In this document: positions 22,509 through 34,334 of the stretch, piece after piece
Position numbering within the stretch: position 1 is the first letter of the stretch
How the letters are laid out: every line of letters begins with the position of its first letter
DNA from: Tuctoria greenei
Taxonomy: Eukaryota; Streptophyta; Magnoliopsida; Poales; Poaceae
Length of the DNA stretch: 64,000 nt
NCBI GenBank assembly: GCA_036927565.1
Contig: JAYESD010000002.1
Location: 148,187,167-148,251,166 of the forward strand
Direction: 5' to 3'
Translations under genes and position numbers: made by a program
The notes under the pieces: generated by a model
Seen by the model: only the letters and a program-made list of their open reading frames with translations
The model's database searches: none
What the model was told of the DNA's origin: nothing

Positions 22509-24088
22509 TGTTGACGGCTCTTAAGATATACTAACAAATCAACCCCGGCAACGGCACCAAAAATGCTTGTTGGTATTTATTAACACCATAGATCACCTCC
22601 AGTAAAGAGATGAGATCCGCAAGCGCACGGAAGATACTGTTGTAGCATTTCACTCATGAGTATTCCCAAGGGTATCGTATTTATCCCAAAGGAAGGCAAT
22701 GACTAACCAATTATCCGGACAGGGGGTAAGTTGATAATAGGGGTAGTGTGACACACACCTAGGCAATCTATTCTAAAGGGTAAATGGGTCCTAGAGGGAG
22801 ATTGGATTAAGAGTTAGAGAGTTGATCCTACAATGCTCCAAATACATATACATAGCCTAAGGTAGATACTAATGGTCATGTCAATGATGAATTCCTATGC
22901 AATGCTATTCAACACATCGGGCACGGGCTTACCCCTAGCAATACTAGGGTAACCCCCGCCAAGAGCCTGTGGCATAGCCGAACGTGGAGGATTACAAAGG
23001 ACAGATAGGGTTGTCACCACCTACTGCCTACCTCTTCAATCCGTGGGTCTGAGACATCCAACGCTACTTAAATACCCTAGCACCATGCTAGCATACTAAG
23101 CAAATACCTTAAGAGCTGCAGCACAAGCCATCCTAAGGAAATGAACTAAATCATCGTTGAACCAATGTTGATTGCATAGCATAGTTATTCATATTAACAT
23201 AATCATATCATAACTACATAGACTATAGTGGGGGTCTATAGTGTTTATGACCATAAGATGTGATCATGAGAGTACAATCATAAAGACTATACCTTCCACT
23301 TACATGGACTCCACAATCAAACAAGAAACGCTTTGTCCAAGTATACGTATAAAATAAGACTAAAGATAATATCTTTATTGAGCACAAAGTCACAAATACA
23401 AGAAGGAATACATGAGATATACCTTTCCCAATGTGGAATTGGGAAGAGAGACTCCTTCTACTCCTTTCCCAATTTGAACTTGGGACTAGAGCCTCTCCTC
23501 TCTACATCCTAACTCCTCTAAGGACTATGGAAGATAGTGTATACAATAGAATGATGCCCAAGTGGTGTATGTTGAAGTGAGGGGTATGGGGTCCTATTTA
23601 TACTAGTGTTGAGGTCGGTTCCCGCCACCAAAAGCGCGCGAATCAGTCGTCATTGACTCCATTGAGCCGGGAGGAGCCAACACATGAAAGTTGACCGCGT
23701 TTGGCGCCAGGACCAGGTTGGCCGACCTCCTGGTTCAGCCGACCTGGTCAGGGCTCCAAACGGCCCGTACTTCCTCCAGGTGGCTGCCAGGTGGGTCCCA
23801 TTGACTAATATTGGTGCTACATCATTGGATGGCCTCGGATACTTCTGTTTGTGGGCCATTTGATCCATGTGGTGCCACGTGTCGTCGCCTGATTGGTTGG
23901 GATGATATTTTATAGGATTGCTCCCCATACTTTTCCTCAATTCCTGTATAAATATCTGCATACACAAATTTCTCCAAGTACAAGTCGAAATAGGTCAAGT
24001 AGAAAGGTGATGTGTGCAAGAAATGATCAATCCTTTAGATAATTGAGTTATATTGATGGTTGAAATTGGTATATAACAGCCGTCAACA
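22509..24088 (-). repeat. A1 5' LTR (minus orientation)
   Basis: TGTTGACGGC at 22509 to GTCAACA at 24088. It matches 15125-16739 with a short deletion near 22695 and scattered substitutions. It also carries the embedded primer-binding-site copy (22542-22559), so the extension was inherited through transposition. Confidence 0.9.
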
Positions 24089-24355
24089 GATGCTATGAAT
24101 GAAATTTATATATTGAACAATGCTTTACATTCTCATGAAGTTAAATATTGTTCCAGTTGCAAATTAAAAGGGAAAACTTCATGTGAAAATTGCCTTGATC
24201 TGTCAAATAAACTTGATGACATGCATAGGACATTGGATCAGTTTTGTAATGCAAATAAGAACCTAAACTTGCTGCTGAATTCCTCCAAATCTTGCAATGA
24301 TAAATCTGGTTTAGGTTTTGATTCTCATGTTCCTGCTAAGGCACAAACGGTTTAG
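24089..24355 (+). pseudogene. Copia-2 gag, second part
   Basis: The frame resumes after A1 as DAMNEIYILNNALHSHEVKY with Cys-rich CSSCKLKGKTSCENC and a coiled-coil tail, ending at a stop at 24353-24355. The same Cys-pair style (CSSC, CDDL) occurs just before the A1 insertion, which supports a single split gene. Copia-2 coding sequence is lost beyond here. The boundary with A2 is near 24350. Confidence 0.75.
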
Positions 24356-24420
24356 GTAACCGAATTTCATTGACAAAGTCGGGGTAATAAAATATTAAAG
24401 AGTCATCATGATCATTCTTA

Positions 24421-25991
24421 AGGGTATGTACTTACACTAGATAATCTTCATTATTAATTCTTGTTCAGTTTCAATATATTCAAATGAAGCATATTCTAGT
24501 GCTCTTACCCTAGTAGCAATACGGGTAATCAATGAAGTGCATTCAATTGGCTCTGTCCTTGAAATGTAATCTAACCATTGTGTCATCATGGCAATAGCTA
24601 GAGCAACTTTTATCTTTTTAACCATTGCAAATAAAATTTTCAGCTCATCATCACACACTACTCTAACATCTCCTCTAGGGAACATGGTCATAGCCACCCA
24701 TCTATGCATGAAGCGTAAAGTAGGATTGTGCAAGTGGCTATTCCTAGGAGATCTACATCTGACCTCACTAGTCAATTCATGCCAAAAACTTTGTTTGTTA
24801 AAATTAGGCAAAGTGTCTAAATCTAGCAAACAACGTTTATGTAAGCCTAGGATTTCACTTAATTCTTTTCATAGGATGTTGTATTATTTTTGAAATAATC
24901 TAAAAGTAATACTCAAATCCTATTTTGCGGGTGCAAAGGAATTGTATAGTGAGAAGGCATGAACCTTTCTCCTCTACGCGAGCAAAATCTTCCCATCCTA
25001 ATGCGCGCCAAATGGAAAAGAATTCGGAATCCATACTTATTTTGGAGATCAAATCCATATCATAAGCTTTAGTGTGATAAAACTCACGATCTTGGAGGAG
25101 CTTGTGTGCTTGGTCTTCAACTTCGCTTTGTGTGTCGAGGTCGCTATCATGGAGAAGTTATAGCGGGTTGCTCCTGTCACCCATGGGGGTGTCTTCACAT
25201 ACACTCCTCCTCCGTGGACTTGGTGTAGCAACGGAGGAGAGACGTGCACTTGAGCCTCCACCATGGCTTCAGCTTGCAGCCCTCTTCCTCTTCCCAAACA
25301 ACCTTTTCATTCATTTTATGGTCACAACAAGCAAGAAAACAACAAGGCAAAAAACTCGAAAAGAAGTGATGTTAGTGAAAACAAAACCTTTGATGAATTT
25401 TCTCGTGAAGAACTTGAGAGAAAATTGCAAATGCAAACAAAACCAAATCTTTTTGAGTTGGATTTGAGCTAGAGTTCTTCAATGAAGACCAAGAAAAACA
25501 ATGTGAGCAAAAGAGTGACTTGGGGAGGTGTAAAATGAGGTGAAGTGTAAAGAGGGATGCTCCGCACGACCACCATTTATAGTGTACACTCCCCAATGGT
25601 CATAAGAGGCTCAAATGTAGCCGTTGGAGGAGAGAGAGCCAAATTGGCTCTTTCCCCATGTCGGCTGAATAGGGGGGTCGGCTGCACTAAAATGTGGGCC
25701 CCCTGTTCCCTCTTTTGGCAAGTGGCTTCCCAACGGCTATAAAATTAGCACATTGGTGAAATGCCACATTTGCAGCTCAGAAAAATTATTTTCAAATAAA
25801 ACCCTTTTTCAAAACTAACAATTTTCTTTTTATGAAAAATAAAAAAAAATAAAAATGGTGGTTGAGAATATAAGATTCCCATCTTTGTAAGAAAAACCAA
25901 ATATGCACTGGGGAAAAAACAACTAAGTCGAAAAACCAAATGTAGAGAAAAGAAAAACCAAAGAAAAGATAACTTCCAATTTTCCCGTTGG
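24421..25991. other. A2 3' non-coding region
   Basis: No gene can be supported. Where reverse transcriptase and integrase would lie there is AT-rich sequence with short ORFs only. Confidence 0.55.
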
Positions 25992-26953
25992 CTAGGTCTC
26001 ACCACAGTCCGATGAGATGGACTTTTTCTCCTTCTTCATCTCTTGACATCCGGGCCTGAGGGATGGTCTCGGACGGCTTGTCTTGCTTCTTCTGCCATTC
26101 CTTCTTTGGTGGCTTGGTGGAGTTGGGCCTCTGGGAGGCTCGGATTTCTCTGTCTTCTTGGGGTGTCGATGTGGACGATAAGACAGGTTCTCCACATAGA
26201 TCAATTCCCTCATGAATGCAATGAACGGATCCACCTTTGGAGGTGTGACTTCGACCTCATGAATGTGTTTAAAATTTGATCCATACTTGATGCGAATCAT
26301 GGAGCATTGCTCCGGCTTTGGGCGAAAGTTAAACTTCTCCTCCTTGCCATTTATATGGAAGTGGATTTCTCCACCTCCCACATCTATGCGAGCCTTTGCG
26401 GTGATAAGGAACGGGATCCTCAGAATGAGCGGCGTATCCTTCTCGACATCCATGTCGAGCACCACGAAATCCACGAATATGAAGCAATTTCATATTTTCA
26501 CTAGAACGTCTTCAGCAATACCCGCTGGATAACGGACTGAAGAATCAGCCAGTGGAGCTGCATTGGTGTCGGACCAAGACCACCTAGGTCATCACACTCA
26601 CAGTTGCCAAGATCACAAAGTGCCTTGTTAAAGTAGTGAGCCCCAATCGAGCAAGATATGAAGGCATATCCAGGGTCCTTTAGCCCGTTGCCTTTCCGTA
26701 GAGAAATCATGTTGACATTTTCCATGGGAGGTTCAAGCTGCCCTGGCATCTTGGCATTCTGCACTGATGGAACAACAGCTACCAGTTGAGTCAACTGAGT
26801 TTCCGACATCTTGTTGAAGCTTAATTGGTTCTTGAAGGCCGAGGATAGTCCTTCAATCTTGGCATTAATACTTTCTAGGGTCTTTTCATTAGTCGATAGC
26901 TTCTTTGATAATGCGTCATTGATCCTCAATTGGCTAATGGAAAGCTCTCTCAA
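25992..26953 (-). pseudogene. A2 gag end and aspartic protease
   Basis: On the minus strand 26953-26501 carries the gag C-terminal coiled coil, PPMENVNMISLRKG, and the protease start HYFNKALCDLGNC, where the active-site D is followed by LGN rather than LGAS. The protease continues in 26474-25992 as FVVLDMDVEKDTPLILRIPF (ILGRPF in the family), then a Lys-rich tail. A shift separates the two parts near 26500. Athila/Tat retropepsins have this arrangement. Nothing recognisable as reverse transcriptase follows. Confidence 0.8.
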
Positions 26954-27031
26954 GTTGGGTTGATTTCCATTTTTTTCATTGTTGTTGTACCCTCCTTGAA
27001 ATAAAGGGCATGGTTGGCCCCACCCTTAACC

Positions 27032-27567
27032 TCATGGATGATAGCCATTGTTGTTCCCATTGATGGCTACGTATAGGGCATCCTCACGAGTATCCGGGCA
27101 GTCATTACCCATGTGACCCGTAGTGCCACAAATTTCACAAGTGATGTGAGAGTCTAAGGCATAGGCATTGCCACAAACTTCACCACCGGCTTGTCTATCA
27201 ATCTTCTTCATGAGGAGGTCCAATTTAGCAGCGATCATGTCCAACTCTTTCAAGGTGTGCATGCCTCGCTGACGGGTTTGGAGACGCTTATCGCTCCAAC
27301 CCATGTTGGACACCATCTTCTCAATTAAATCATTGGCTTTGGCACCATCAATGAGAGAAAGGCTCCTCCAGAAGTAGCATCCACATGGTCATGGGCGGAA
27401 GGGATCAACCCATTGTAGAAATTTTGAATAATGAGCAAGTCGTCCATCCCATGGTGGGGATAGGCCAAGATGTACTCCTGAAGCCTTTCCCATGCCTCGG
27501 GAATAGACTCTTTAGCGTCTTGCTGGAAGCTGGAAATTCTTCCATGCAGGACATTAGTCTTTCCCAA
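27032..27567 (-). pseudogene. A2 gag capsid and zinc knuckle
   Basis: Minus-strand 27567-27325 has the conserved Athila gag segment ESIPEAWERLQEYILAYPHH and NFYNGLIPSAHDHVDATSGG. 27316-27032 continues with a CCHC knuckle CEICGTTGHMGNDC. The two open segments lie in neighbouring frames. Upstream N-terminal gag (27570-28100) is present only as fragments. Confidence 0.85.
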
Positions 27568-28163
27568 TGGAAAGAACTTCGTGAGAAATGCTGTAGAAAA
27601 CTTCTCTCAAGTGTCTACAACACTTCGGTTTGCATAGAACCACTCCTTGGCTCTCTCAAGAAGAGAGAACGGAAACAGCCTAAGAAGGACGGCATCAGGG
27701 GAAATGTTCTTGATCATAAAAGTGCTGCAGATCTCAAAGAACTATTGAAGGTGAGCACTTGCATCATCATTAGCCTTCCCACAAAATGGGTTGGCTTGCA
27801 CCATAGTGATCAAGCAGTCTTGATTTCAAAGTTCACGTCTCCCGTGTTAACAGTGGGTCCAACAGGCACATTGTTAGCAGAGGGAGCCGAAAACTCACAA
27901 AGGGTCTTCTGGGCCATTCGCGTTTCGGTTGTTGGTGCAGTAGCGCTAGCTCACTTTGACGCACGAAGCTTCTAAGGAGTAATGAGACGAGTTCGATCTC
28001 TCAGAAGGGATTCGGGATCTTCAACAAAGTTTTTTGGCAAGAGGAAACCATACATACACTACCCTATTTTCACATAAATGCAAAAACAAAGAAGGGTTAT
28101 CGTAAGAAAAAGATACCTAGGGTCCTGTCCTATTCACTCAATCATGCAATACTTCAGCTGCAT

Positions 28164-28181
28164 TCACCGGCAGCGGTGCCA
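28164..28181 (-). other. A2 primer-binding site
   Basis: On the minus strand this reads TGGCACCGCTGCCGGTGA, a mutated form of TGGCGCCGTTGCCGGGGA. It is separated from the LTR by the same 8-base spacer as in A1. Confidence 0.75.
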
Positions 28182-28189
28182 AAAATGCT

Positions 28190-29718
28190 TGTTGACTTTT
28201 CTTACATCACAGATAAAAATTCGCAAGTGCACGAAAACTATCGAAGTAGCATTTCTCCTTTAAAAGTATTACCAAAGGTGTCAGTTATATTTTATCAAAG
28301 GAAGGCTAAGTAGAAGCATAGCAATCATCAAATGGAAAGAGTATATTGGTCTAGGTAAGGTTCTAGTGAGGATGGGTAATAGATATGTAGAGGTAGTGTG
28401 ATGCACACAAGAGCATTCTATTATCAGGTGGATAAATGGGTCAAAGAGGGATTAGGCTAAGAGTTAGGGAGTTGCTCCTACAATGCTTCTAATATACATA
28501 TACAAAGCCTAGGTTAGATACTAATGAACATGTCAATGGTGAATTCTTATGCTAAGTTGTTCAACACATCGGGCACGGGTTTACCCCTAGCAATACTAGG
28601 ACGACTCCCACAAAGGGCCTGTGGCATAGCTTAACGTGGAGGATTACAAGGACAGATAGGGTTGTCACCACCTACTGCCTACCTCTTCAATCAGTGGGTC
28701 TACGAGACATCCAACGCTAGTTAACTACCCTAGCACCATGCTAGCATATTAAGTAAATACCTTAGGAGCTTAGGCACAAGTCATCCTAAGGCAATGACTA
28801 ACCTAAACATCATTGAACCAATGTTGAAACATAGCGTAAGTTATTTATATTAACAAGGCCATGTCATAACTAGTTAGACTATAATGGGTGTTTGTAGTGT
28901 TTATGATAATAGAATAAGATTGTTATGGCATAATCATAAAGACTACTCATACCACATACATGGACTCCACAATCAAACAAGAAACGCTTCATCCAAGTAT
29001 ATGAGTAAAAGAAGACTATGGATCACATCTTGATTAAGAACAAAGTGACAAATACAAAGAGGAATATATGAGCCATACCTTTCCCAATTTGGAACCAGTA
29101 AGAGAGAGACTCCTTCTACTCCTTCCTAATTTGGACTATGGACTACAGGATCTCCTCTCTACAGCCTAAACTCCTCTAAACCTATGGAGAATATTGGATA
29201 CAATAGAATGAATACTCAAGTGGTGTGTGTGTGTGTGAAGTGAGGGTAGGGGGTCCTATTTATAGCTGGAGAAGGGTCGGTTCCGCCACCAAAAGCGTGG
29301 GAATTAGTCTTCATCGTGATCAGGGCACTAAAGGGAGTCGCCACGTGGAAGTTGGCCGCGTTTAGCACTAGGAACAAGTCGGCCGTACAGGTAGTTCGAC
29401 TGACCTAGTCACTGCTACATGTGGGTCCCATTGATTGATACGGGTGATACACGGTTGGATGGCCTCGGATACTTCTGTTTGTGGGCCATTTGGTACATGT
29501 GATGCCACATGTCTGCGCTTGATTGGCTAGGAAGATATTTTATAGGTTTGCTCCCCCTCTTTTACATCATTTCCTATATAAAATGTTTGCATGCACTATT
29601 CTTCCAAGGACAAGTGTGAATAGGTTAAGTAGAAAGATGATGTATGCAAGAAATGGTATTTCCTTCACATAATTGAGTTATATTGACGGGTGAAATTGGT
29701 ATATAACATCCGTTAATA
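28190..29718 (-). repeat. A2 LTR
   Basis: Starts TGTTGACTTT and ends CCGTTAATA (CCGTCAACA in A1). It aligns with the A1 LTRs but lacks their 59-base outer extension. It contains a GT microsatellite near 29225-29236 and a minus-strand TATA box near 29257-29264. Confidence 0.85.
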
Positions 29719-30150
29719 GCAGCATAACCCCATTGTTCATCAACTGCACGCTCGAAAATGGTGCAGTGGAGAACATCAGAGTTATGCTGTTGAAATCTCG
29801 TCCGGATCCAAACCCGCGTCTCGTCACAAGCCATGCCCCCTCAGTCACTCACAGACTGTCAAAAAAAGGGACAATTCTGAACTTACACGCCTCACATGTG
29901 TAACGCATGTGAGACGGGCACATTCGAAACGGATAGCACATATTGTACAAGTTATGTTAATCTTTCATTTTCGAGACATTTAAAAGACAGAGGAAAGAAC
30001 GAGAGATAGAAGGGGAAAAGAACGAGAGAGTGATAGGGAAGTGGGTCAGACGACTCAAGTTATGCCCCGTCCGGGCCGCCTTTAACTTACAATGGCGTTG
30101 GGGTTAGCCATCCTAATTGGGTGAAAGATGAGAACGCCTTGTCGAGCCCT
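29719..30150. other. Unassigned sequence
   Basis: I recognise no gene or element end here. A short inverted repeat CTCACATGTGTAACGCATGTGAG lies near 29891-29913, and a purine-rich stretch (GAAAGAACGAGAGA) at about 29990-30035. Confidence 0.4.
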
Positions 30151-30366
30151 GCCGTCCACACGCTAGAGATTGCATTCCTCGCCATCACTTTTTGCCAGTG
30201 TGCCCATCTCGACGAAAATGTGACCCCTAAATAGATCGTGATGTGCCCTAAATGGGTTGCCGTCCACACGCTAGAGATTGCAATCCTCGCCATCACTTTT
30301 TGCCAGTGTGCCCATCTCGACGAAAATGTGACCCCTAAATAGATCGTGATGTGCCCTAAATGGGTC
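30151..30366. repeat. 108-bp tandem duplication
   Basis: Two head-to-tail copies, 30151-30258 and 30259-30366, begin GCCGTCCACACGC and run through CATCACTTTTTGCCAGTGTG to CCCTAAATGGGT. They differ at only one or two bases, so the duplication is recent. Confidence 0.9.
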
Positions 30367-31448
30367 GTGTCCAGTTGGGCCAGACTGAAGCCCGTTTATA
30401 TATATAGTAATTAGTCACTCAATCAAAAAAATAATTAAAAAATTAATGAGAAATTATAATACAAACTGAACAATTCAATAAACAATCATCTACTAAATTA
30501 ACAATTAACAACAAATTAACATTAAAACGGTATAATGTGTGGGCAGTGGCGGTAGCGTAGACGCCGGCAGCGCCGTGGGCAGGCCAGCAGCGTCGGCGGC
30601 AACGTGGGCAGCGGTGCTGGCGTGAGCAGCAGCGGCGGCGGCAGCGTGGGCATCACATGTCATGCTATACATTCACAAATAACATTGGCGGCGGTGTTTG
30701 CATACATCACATTGCAAATAACATTTATAAATAACATTTTGCAAATAACATTGCAAATAATGTTGCTAACATTGCAAACAACATTGCAAAAAAAATTGCT
30801 AACATTGCAAATAACATTGTAACTTTGCTCACATTTCAAATAACATTGAAAATAACATTTCTAACATTGTTAACATAGCTCAAATTTCACAACTAGAGAG
30901 AGGAAGGTAGGAGGAGGTGGGAGAGGAGACCTTGGGGTGCCGGGGGAGGCGACGCGGTGGGGCGCCAACAACGAGCAACGGTTGGGGAGTGCGATGGGGC
31001 GACGGGTGACGGGTAGTGGGGCAACGGGCGACGGCCAAGGTGCAGGCGACGGGCGATGGGCTATGGAGCGACGGTCGGGGAGCTCAGTGGCGGCCATGGG
31101 AGGCACGTGACTCGACGGCTCGATGGCAGCACCGGCGGCGCGGCGGCGGGAGAGGAGCCGTGAAGTGTGGTGGCTGCTGGTGTTAGGGTGAAATGGGAGT
31201 CGAGCCGTGTGGGCCGATTTATATCCCCTTTATTTGCAATGGCCCTAGGGTTTTCCGTCACAATTTACTTAACTTGCAACGGTATTAGGTTTGGTCGTTG
31301 CAAGTTGTCTTCAATTTTCAACGGTGAATTTATTCGCGACGGCGTCTAGGCCTGGCATCGTAAATAAACATCTGTTTGTGATGGTCGTTTACTTTTGTGA
31401 CGGTCGAGTGCGGGCCATCGCAAGTTTCTCTATTTGCGACGATCGGCC
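30367..31448. other. Low-complexity and CACTA-like subterminal sequence
   Basis: 30420-30530 is AT-rich. 30540-30650 is a GGCAGCG-type GC repeat. 30680-30890 is a run of AACATTGCAAATAACATT units. 30900-31180 is G-rich with GGGCGACGGG units. 31230-31448 has repeated inverted GACGG...CCATCGCAA motifs. This succession is typical of grass CACTA element ends, but no CACTA/TAGTG terminus can be pointed to. The call is tentative. Confidence 0.4.
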
Positions 31449-34328
31449 TGTGACACTTGGTTCCAAAAATTGAACCAAGCGAATGCATATGTGTGCCCAG
31501 GATGTTCAGCACACATACACGAGTGCACCACAAATGATATACAGGAAAATACCACGGCACAAACTAGAAAATAGGTACCTTTATTACAATATTCAAATAG
31601 TTCTCAAATTGCAAATCTAATGATCACTATTACTAATGCTGCAACGGAAAATAAACTAAACTAAGCAAGTGAGGCAACACGGCTCCAAACATCCAGATGC
31701 AATCGATGGCGGCACACAACCTTGAACTCAACATTATTCTCGGGGTACTCCTAAACATCACCTGAAACTGTTGGTGGGGGAATTGCAAGGGTGAGCACAT
31801 GTCATACTCAGCAAGTATGGGAAAATAATGACATGTTGCTTAAACAAGGAATGATAAATAATAGCTATTTGCTGAAAAGTACATTTAAAGTATGTAAAAA
31901 GCATCCTACAATGTCTATGTGTATGAATCCCATCATATCCCAAATAATTACCATCATTTACCATCACATCACATCCCTCCATATTTATCCATTCATATAC
32001 CAGATTCTTACCATCATAACTATCCATACTCATATAACATAACCCAACCCATAACCATATCTGAACCATCCCAAATACCAAATCCAACTCTAATCATGTG
32101 AGGTTCCAGGTCGCTCATAACCGAAAGCATGACTATCATGATAGTTTTTTTTATACTCTTCAGAGGTTGTTCCACTTTACGCACACGTTTTTTGATTTCA
32201 TCACCTTTCGGTAACTAAGAACCTCCCTTATGTCGTCTCACACTTCCTTTGTGTGTGGCCAAGAGACCACAAAATAGCTTTTACAAAGGGACTACTAGTA
32301 TGTATGGATCCACTAAGGTTTTACTAGCAGGCTTAAATCTCCATTCCCCCCCCCCCCATGCCCCCCCCATGTGCCATGCGGTTCCAAGGGTAGCCCTCCT
32401 CGACTCCCATTCCCTGCACCATCTAATGGTCCATACAATACCATAATACACCTAATTATTCAGCTACACCGCACCCATACTTGGCCTTGTGGTGGCAATG
32501 TAAATCTTGGATGGTCGCTCTACGAACTGGTCCTTAGATTTAAATCAAGCGAAATCACCATAACATCCAAACCAGTCGACAATCCATGCTTGCTTAGATC
32601 TCTCAGGTCCCATGTTACCATTTGATCATATTCATCAATTCTCATCATGTACATGCTCATTAATTTATAGTTAAGCCATTAGGTTGTTTTTCCTATCCCG
32701 ATTAATTAGAGCGACGCAAAAAGGTAAAATACCCTTCCCGACTCTCTACAATATATTCCAAGCGACAAGGATGGTCAAACAAGACTAGTAAACACCTATC
32801 ATGGTTTTCCCATCAATTTGACACAAGCAAGCAGTTTCGCAAACAAAACATTTAAAAACGAGATCAAAATGTTCAAGGACACTTGCCTTGCTCTTGAGAC
32901 TGGTTCGGATCAAAAGCTTCAAAATTCTGGTGCTAGAGGTCCTCAAAAGAACCCTCTAGAGCGTTACCTTCTATTCCTCACAACAAACATACAAAACAAA
33001 TATTACAATCAATAAATGCTCATATATTACTCAATATGTCATGATATGCATGATTGATGCAATTATGTGGTAATGCATGTTATTAGGTTGCTGTTATTGC
33101 TTACTATCTAGTTACAATTAAGTCTTACATGTTAGAATAAGGTTTAAGTCATTTTGGGGAATATTAAAGAAGTTCCAGGAATTTCCAGATTTTAGGAGAC
33201 CGGACTAGTCTGCACCTTGGGTCGGACATGTTCGTTTTGGACCAAAAAGTTGAACGGGCTAGTCAGCACTGGACCGGACAAGTCCGCTATGGCTAGGGTT
33301 TTGGCGAATTTTCAAGTAGAGCATAGTTTGATTAATCATGGAACCATAATTGACGTAGGAAAGATGGATCTAAGGTATTTATCGCAAATCCAAAGGTTCA
33401 AAGGTGGAAGACTTGAGAATTTGTCGTCTAGATCGATGGAGATGAAGAACTGACAAAGGGGGATGTTGACGTTGAGGAATTTGATGATGAAGTTCGCAGC
33501 AGCGATGACAATCTTGGTTGATCCTCCTTCTTCCTTCCTCTTCCTTCTTCTCCCTACGGTGGAGGCCTCTTGATGGCGGCTCTCACGTGAACAAGGGTTT
33601 AGAGTTTCTTCTGATGTAGCAAAGAGGTGAAAGGGTGGGTGGTGGGGTGTTTATATAGGGTAGAGGTGGTAGGGTTTGGGTGGGATTCAAGTAAAAGGCG
33701 GTGGAAACAAGTAGAGGTCATGGTAGAGTCCCTCTTGGGCTCCTCAGAGGTGAGATACGACATTCTTGGGCCCAATTAAGGTAATTACCCAATAACCCAT
33801 CGTGGAGGAAAAATATAACCCGAGTCGAAACCCTACACACCGGACTAGTCCTTAGAGGGGCCGGACAAGTTCGATCGGGTACAGAATGTTGAACGGACAA
33901 GTTGGGAGCAAATACAGAGAAGTCTGATCAAGACTAGAAAGTAAAACGGACAAGTCTGGTACATGGCCGGACAAGTTCGGAAGTTTTTCCAGTTTCAAAA
34001 CTGGACCAGGTTTGAGGAATTGCCGAACAACTCCGAAAAGTTCTAGTAACAAAGATCAGACTAGTCCGTTCGTGAGAATGGACAAGTCCGGAAAACAACA
34101 GAAACGTTTTTGGACTAATCCGTAGCAAATAACGGAAAAGTACGGGGGACAATAGTAGCTAAACTAGACTAGTCTGGGGTCCACTCTGGACAAGTCCGTA
34201 TTGAGCCAGGTTTTTAATTGCTATTTTGGTTCTAATTCATTTTAGTCTTGTTCTTTTTTGTGTTGTATCGTGTTAGACATGTAAAAGAATGTATGTAATG
34301 CATGATGGATGAAAACGAGTGTGTTACA
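31449..34328 (-). repeat. Large LTR-like unit (probable solo LTR)
   Basis: Ends are TGTGACAC (31449) and GTGTTACA (34328), so inverted. A minus-strand TATA box CCCTATATAA overlaps 33651-33660. At least ten degenerate copies of CCGGAC(A/T)AGTCCG lie in 33190-34200. There is no coding sequence. Size and ends fit the LTR of a large Ty3 chromovirus such as the Tekay/Del group; that lineage is inference. Flanks CGGCC and CGATC do not match as a target duplication. Poly-C runs occur near 32347-32368. Confidence 0.55.
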
Positions 34329-34334
34329 CGATCG

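Larger units (their letters stand above)
15125..24088 (-). mobile_element. A1: non-autonomous Athila-like Ty3 element inserted in Copia-2 gag
   Basis: Two LTRs of about 1.6 kb (15125-16739 and 22509-24088) share TGTTGACGGCT at one end and its inverse GCCGTCAACA at the other. Target copies are GATGT (15120-15124) and GATGC (24089-24093). The orientation is minus: the right LTR is followed, on the minus strand, by a primer-binding site of the TGGCGCCGTTGCCGGGGA type (22483-22500, one mismatch), and a GGGGGAG purine tract lies next to the left LTR (about 16740-16750). The 5.8-kb interior encodes only a gag scrap, so it must move by borrowed proteins, if at all. Confidence 0.88.
24356..29718 (-). 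mobile_element. A2: truncated, internally deleted Athila-like Ty3 element
   Basis: It has a single LTR (28190-29718), a primer-binding site (28164-28181), gag and protease on the minus strand, then non-coding sequence instead of reverse transcriptase and integrase. The left end joins Copia-2 near 24350 at TTAGGTAACCGAA, a string also found in the A1 interior near 18926. The second LTR is therefore missing and no target duplication can be tested. LTR and interior resemble A1, which marks one family. Confidence 0.75.

Noticed and set aside
27385..27975. 196-codon plus-strand ORF
   Set aside because: Lies antisense to A2 gag, whose minus-strand motifs are clear.
30151..30366. CRISPR-like or satellite array
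   Set aside because: Only two direct copies with no spacers; a simple tandem duplication in a plant genome.
30604..30822. ORF in the AACATTGCAAATAACATT repeat
   Set aside because: Simple-repeat translation without complexity.
31230..31448. A complete CACTA transposon
   Set aside because: Subterminal-type repeats are present but no CACTA...TAGTG ends or 3-bp target duplication could be located, so only a tentative CACTA-like label is given.
32347..32368. Poly-C runs as a regulatory element
   Set aside because: More likely replication slippage or a sequencing weak spot; nothing around it supports function.
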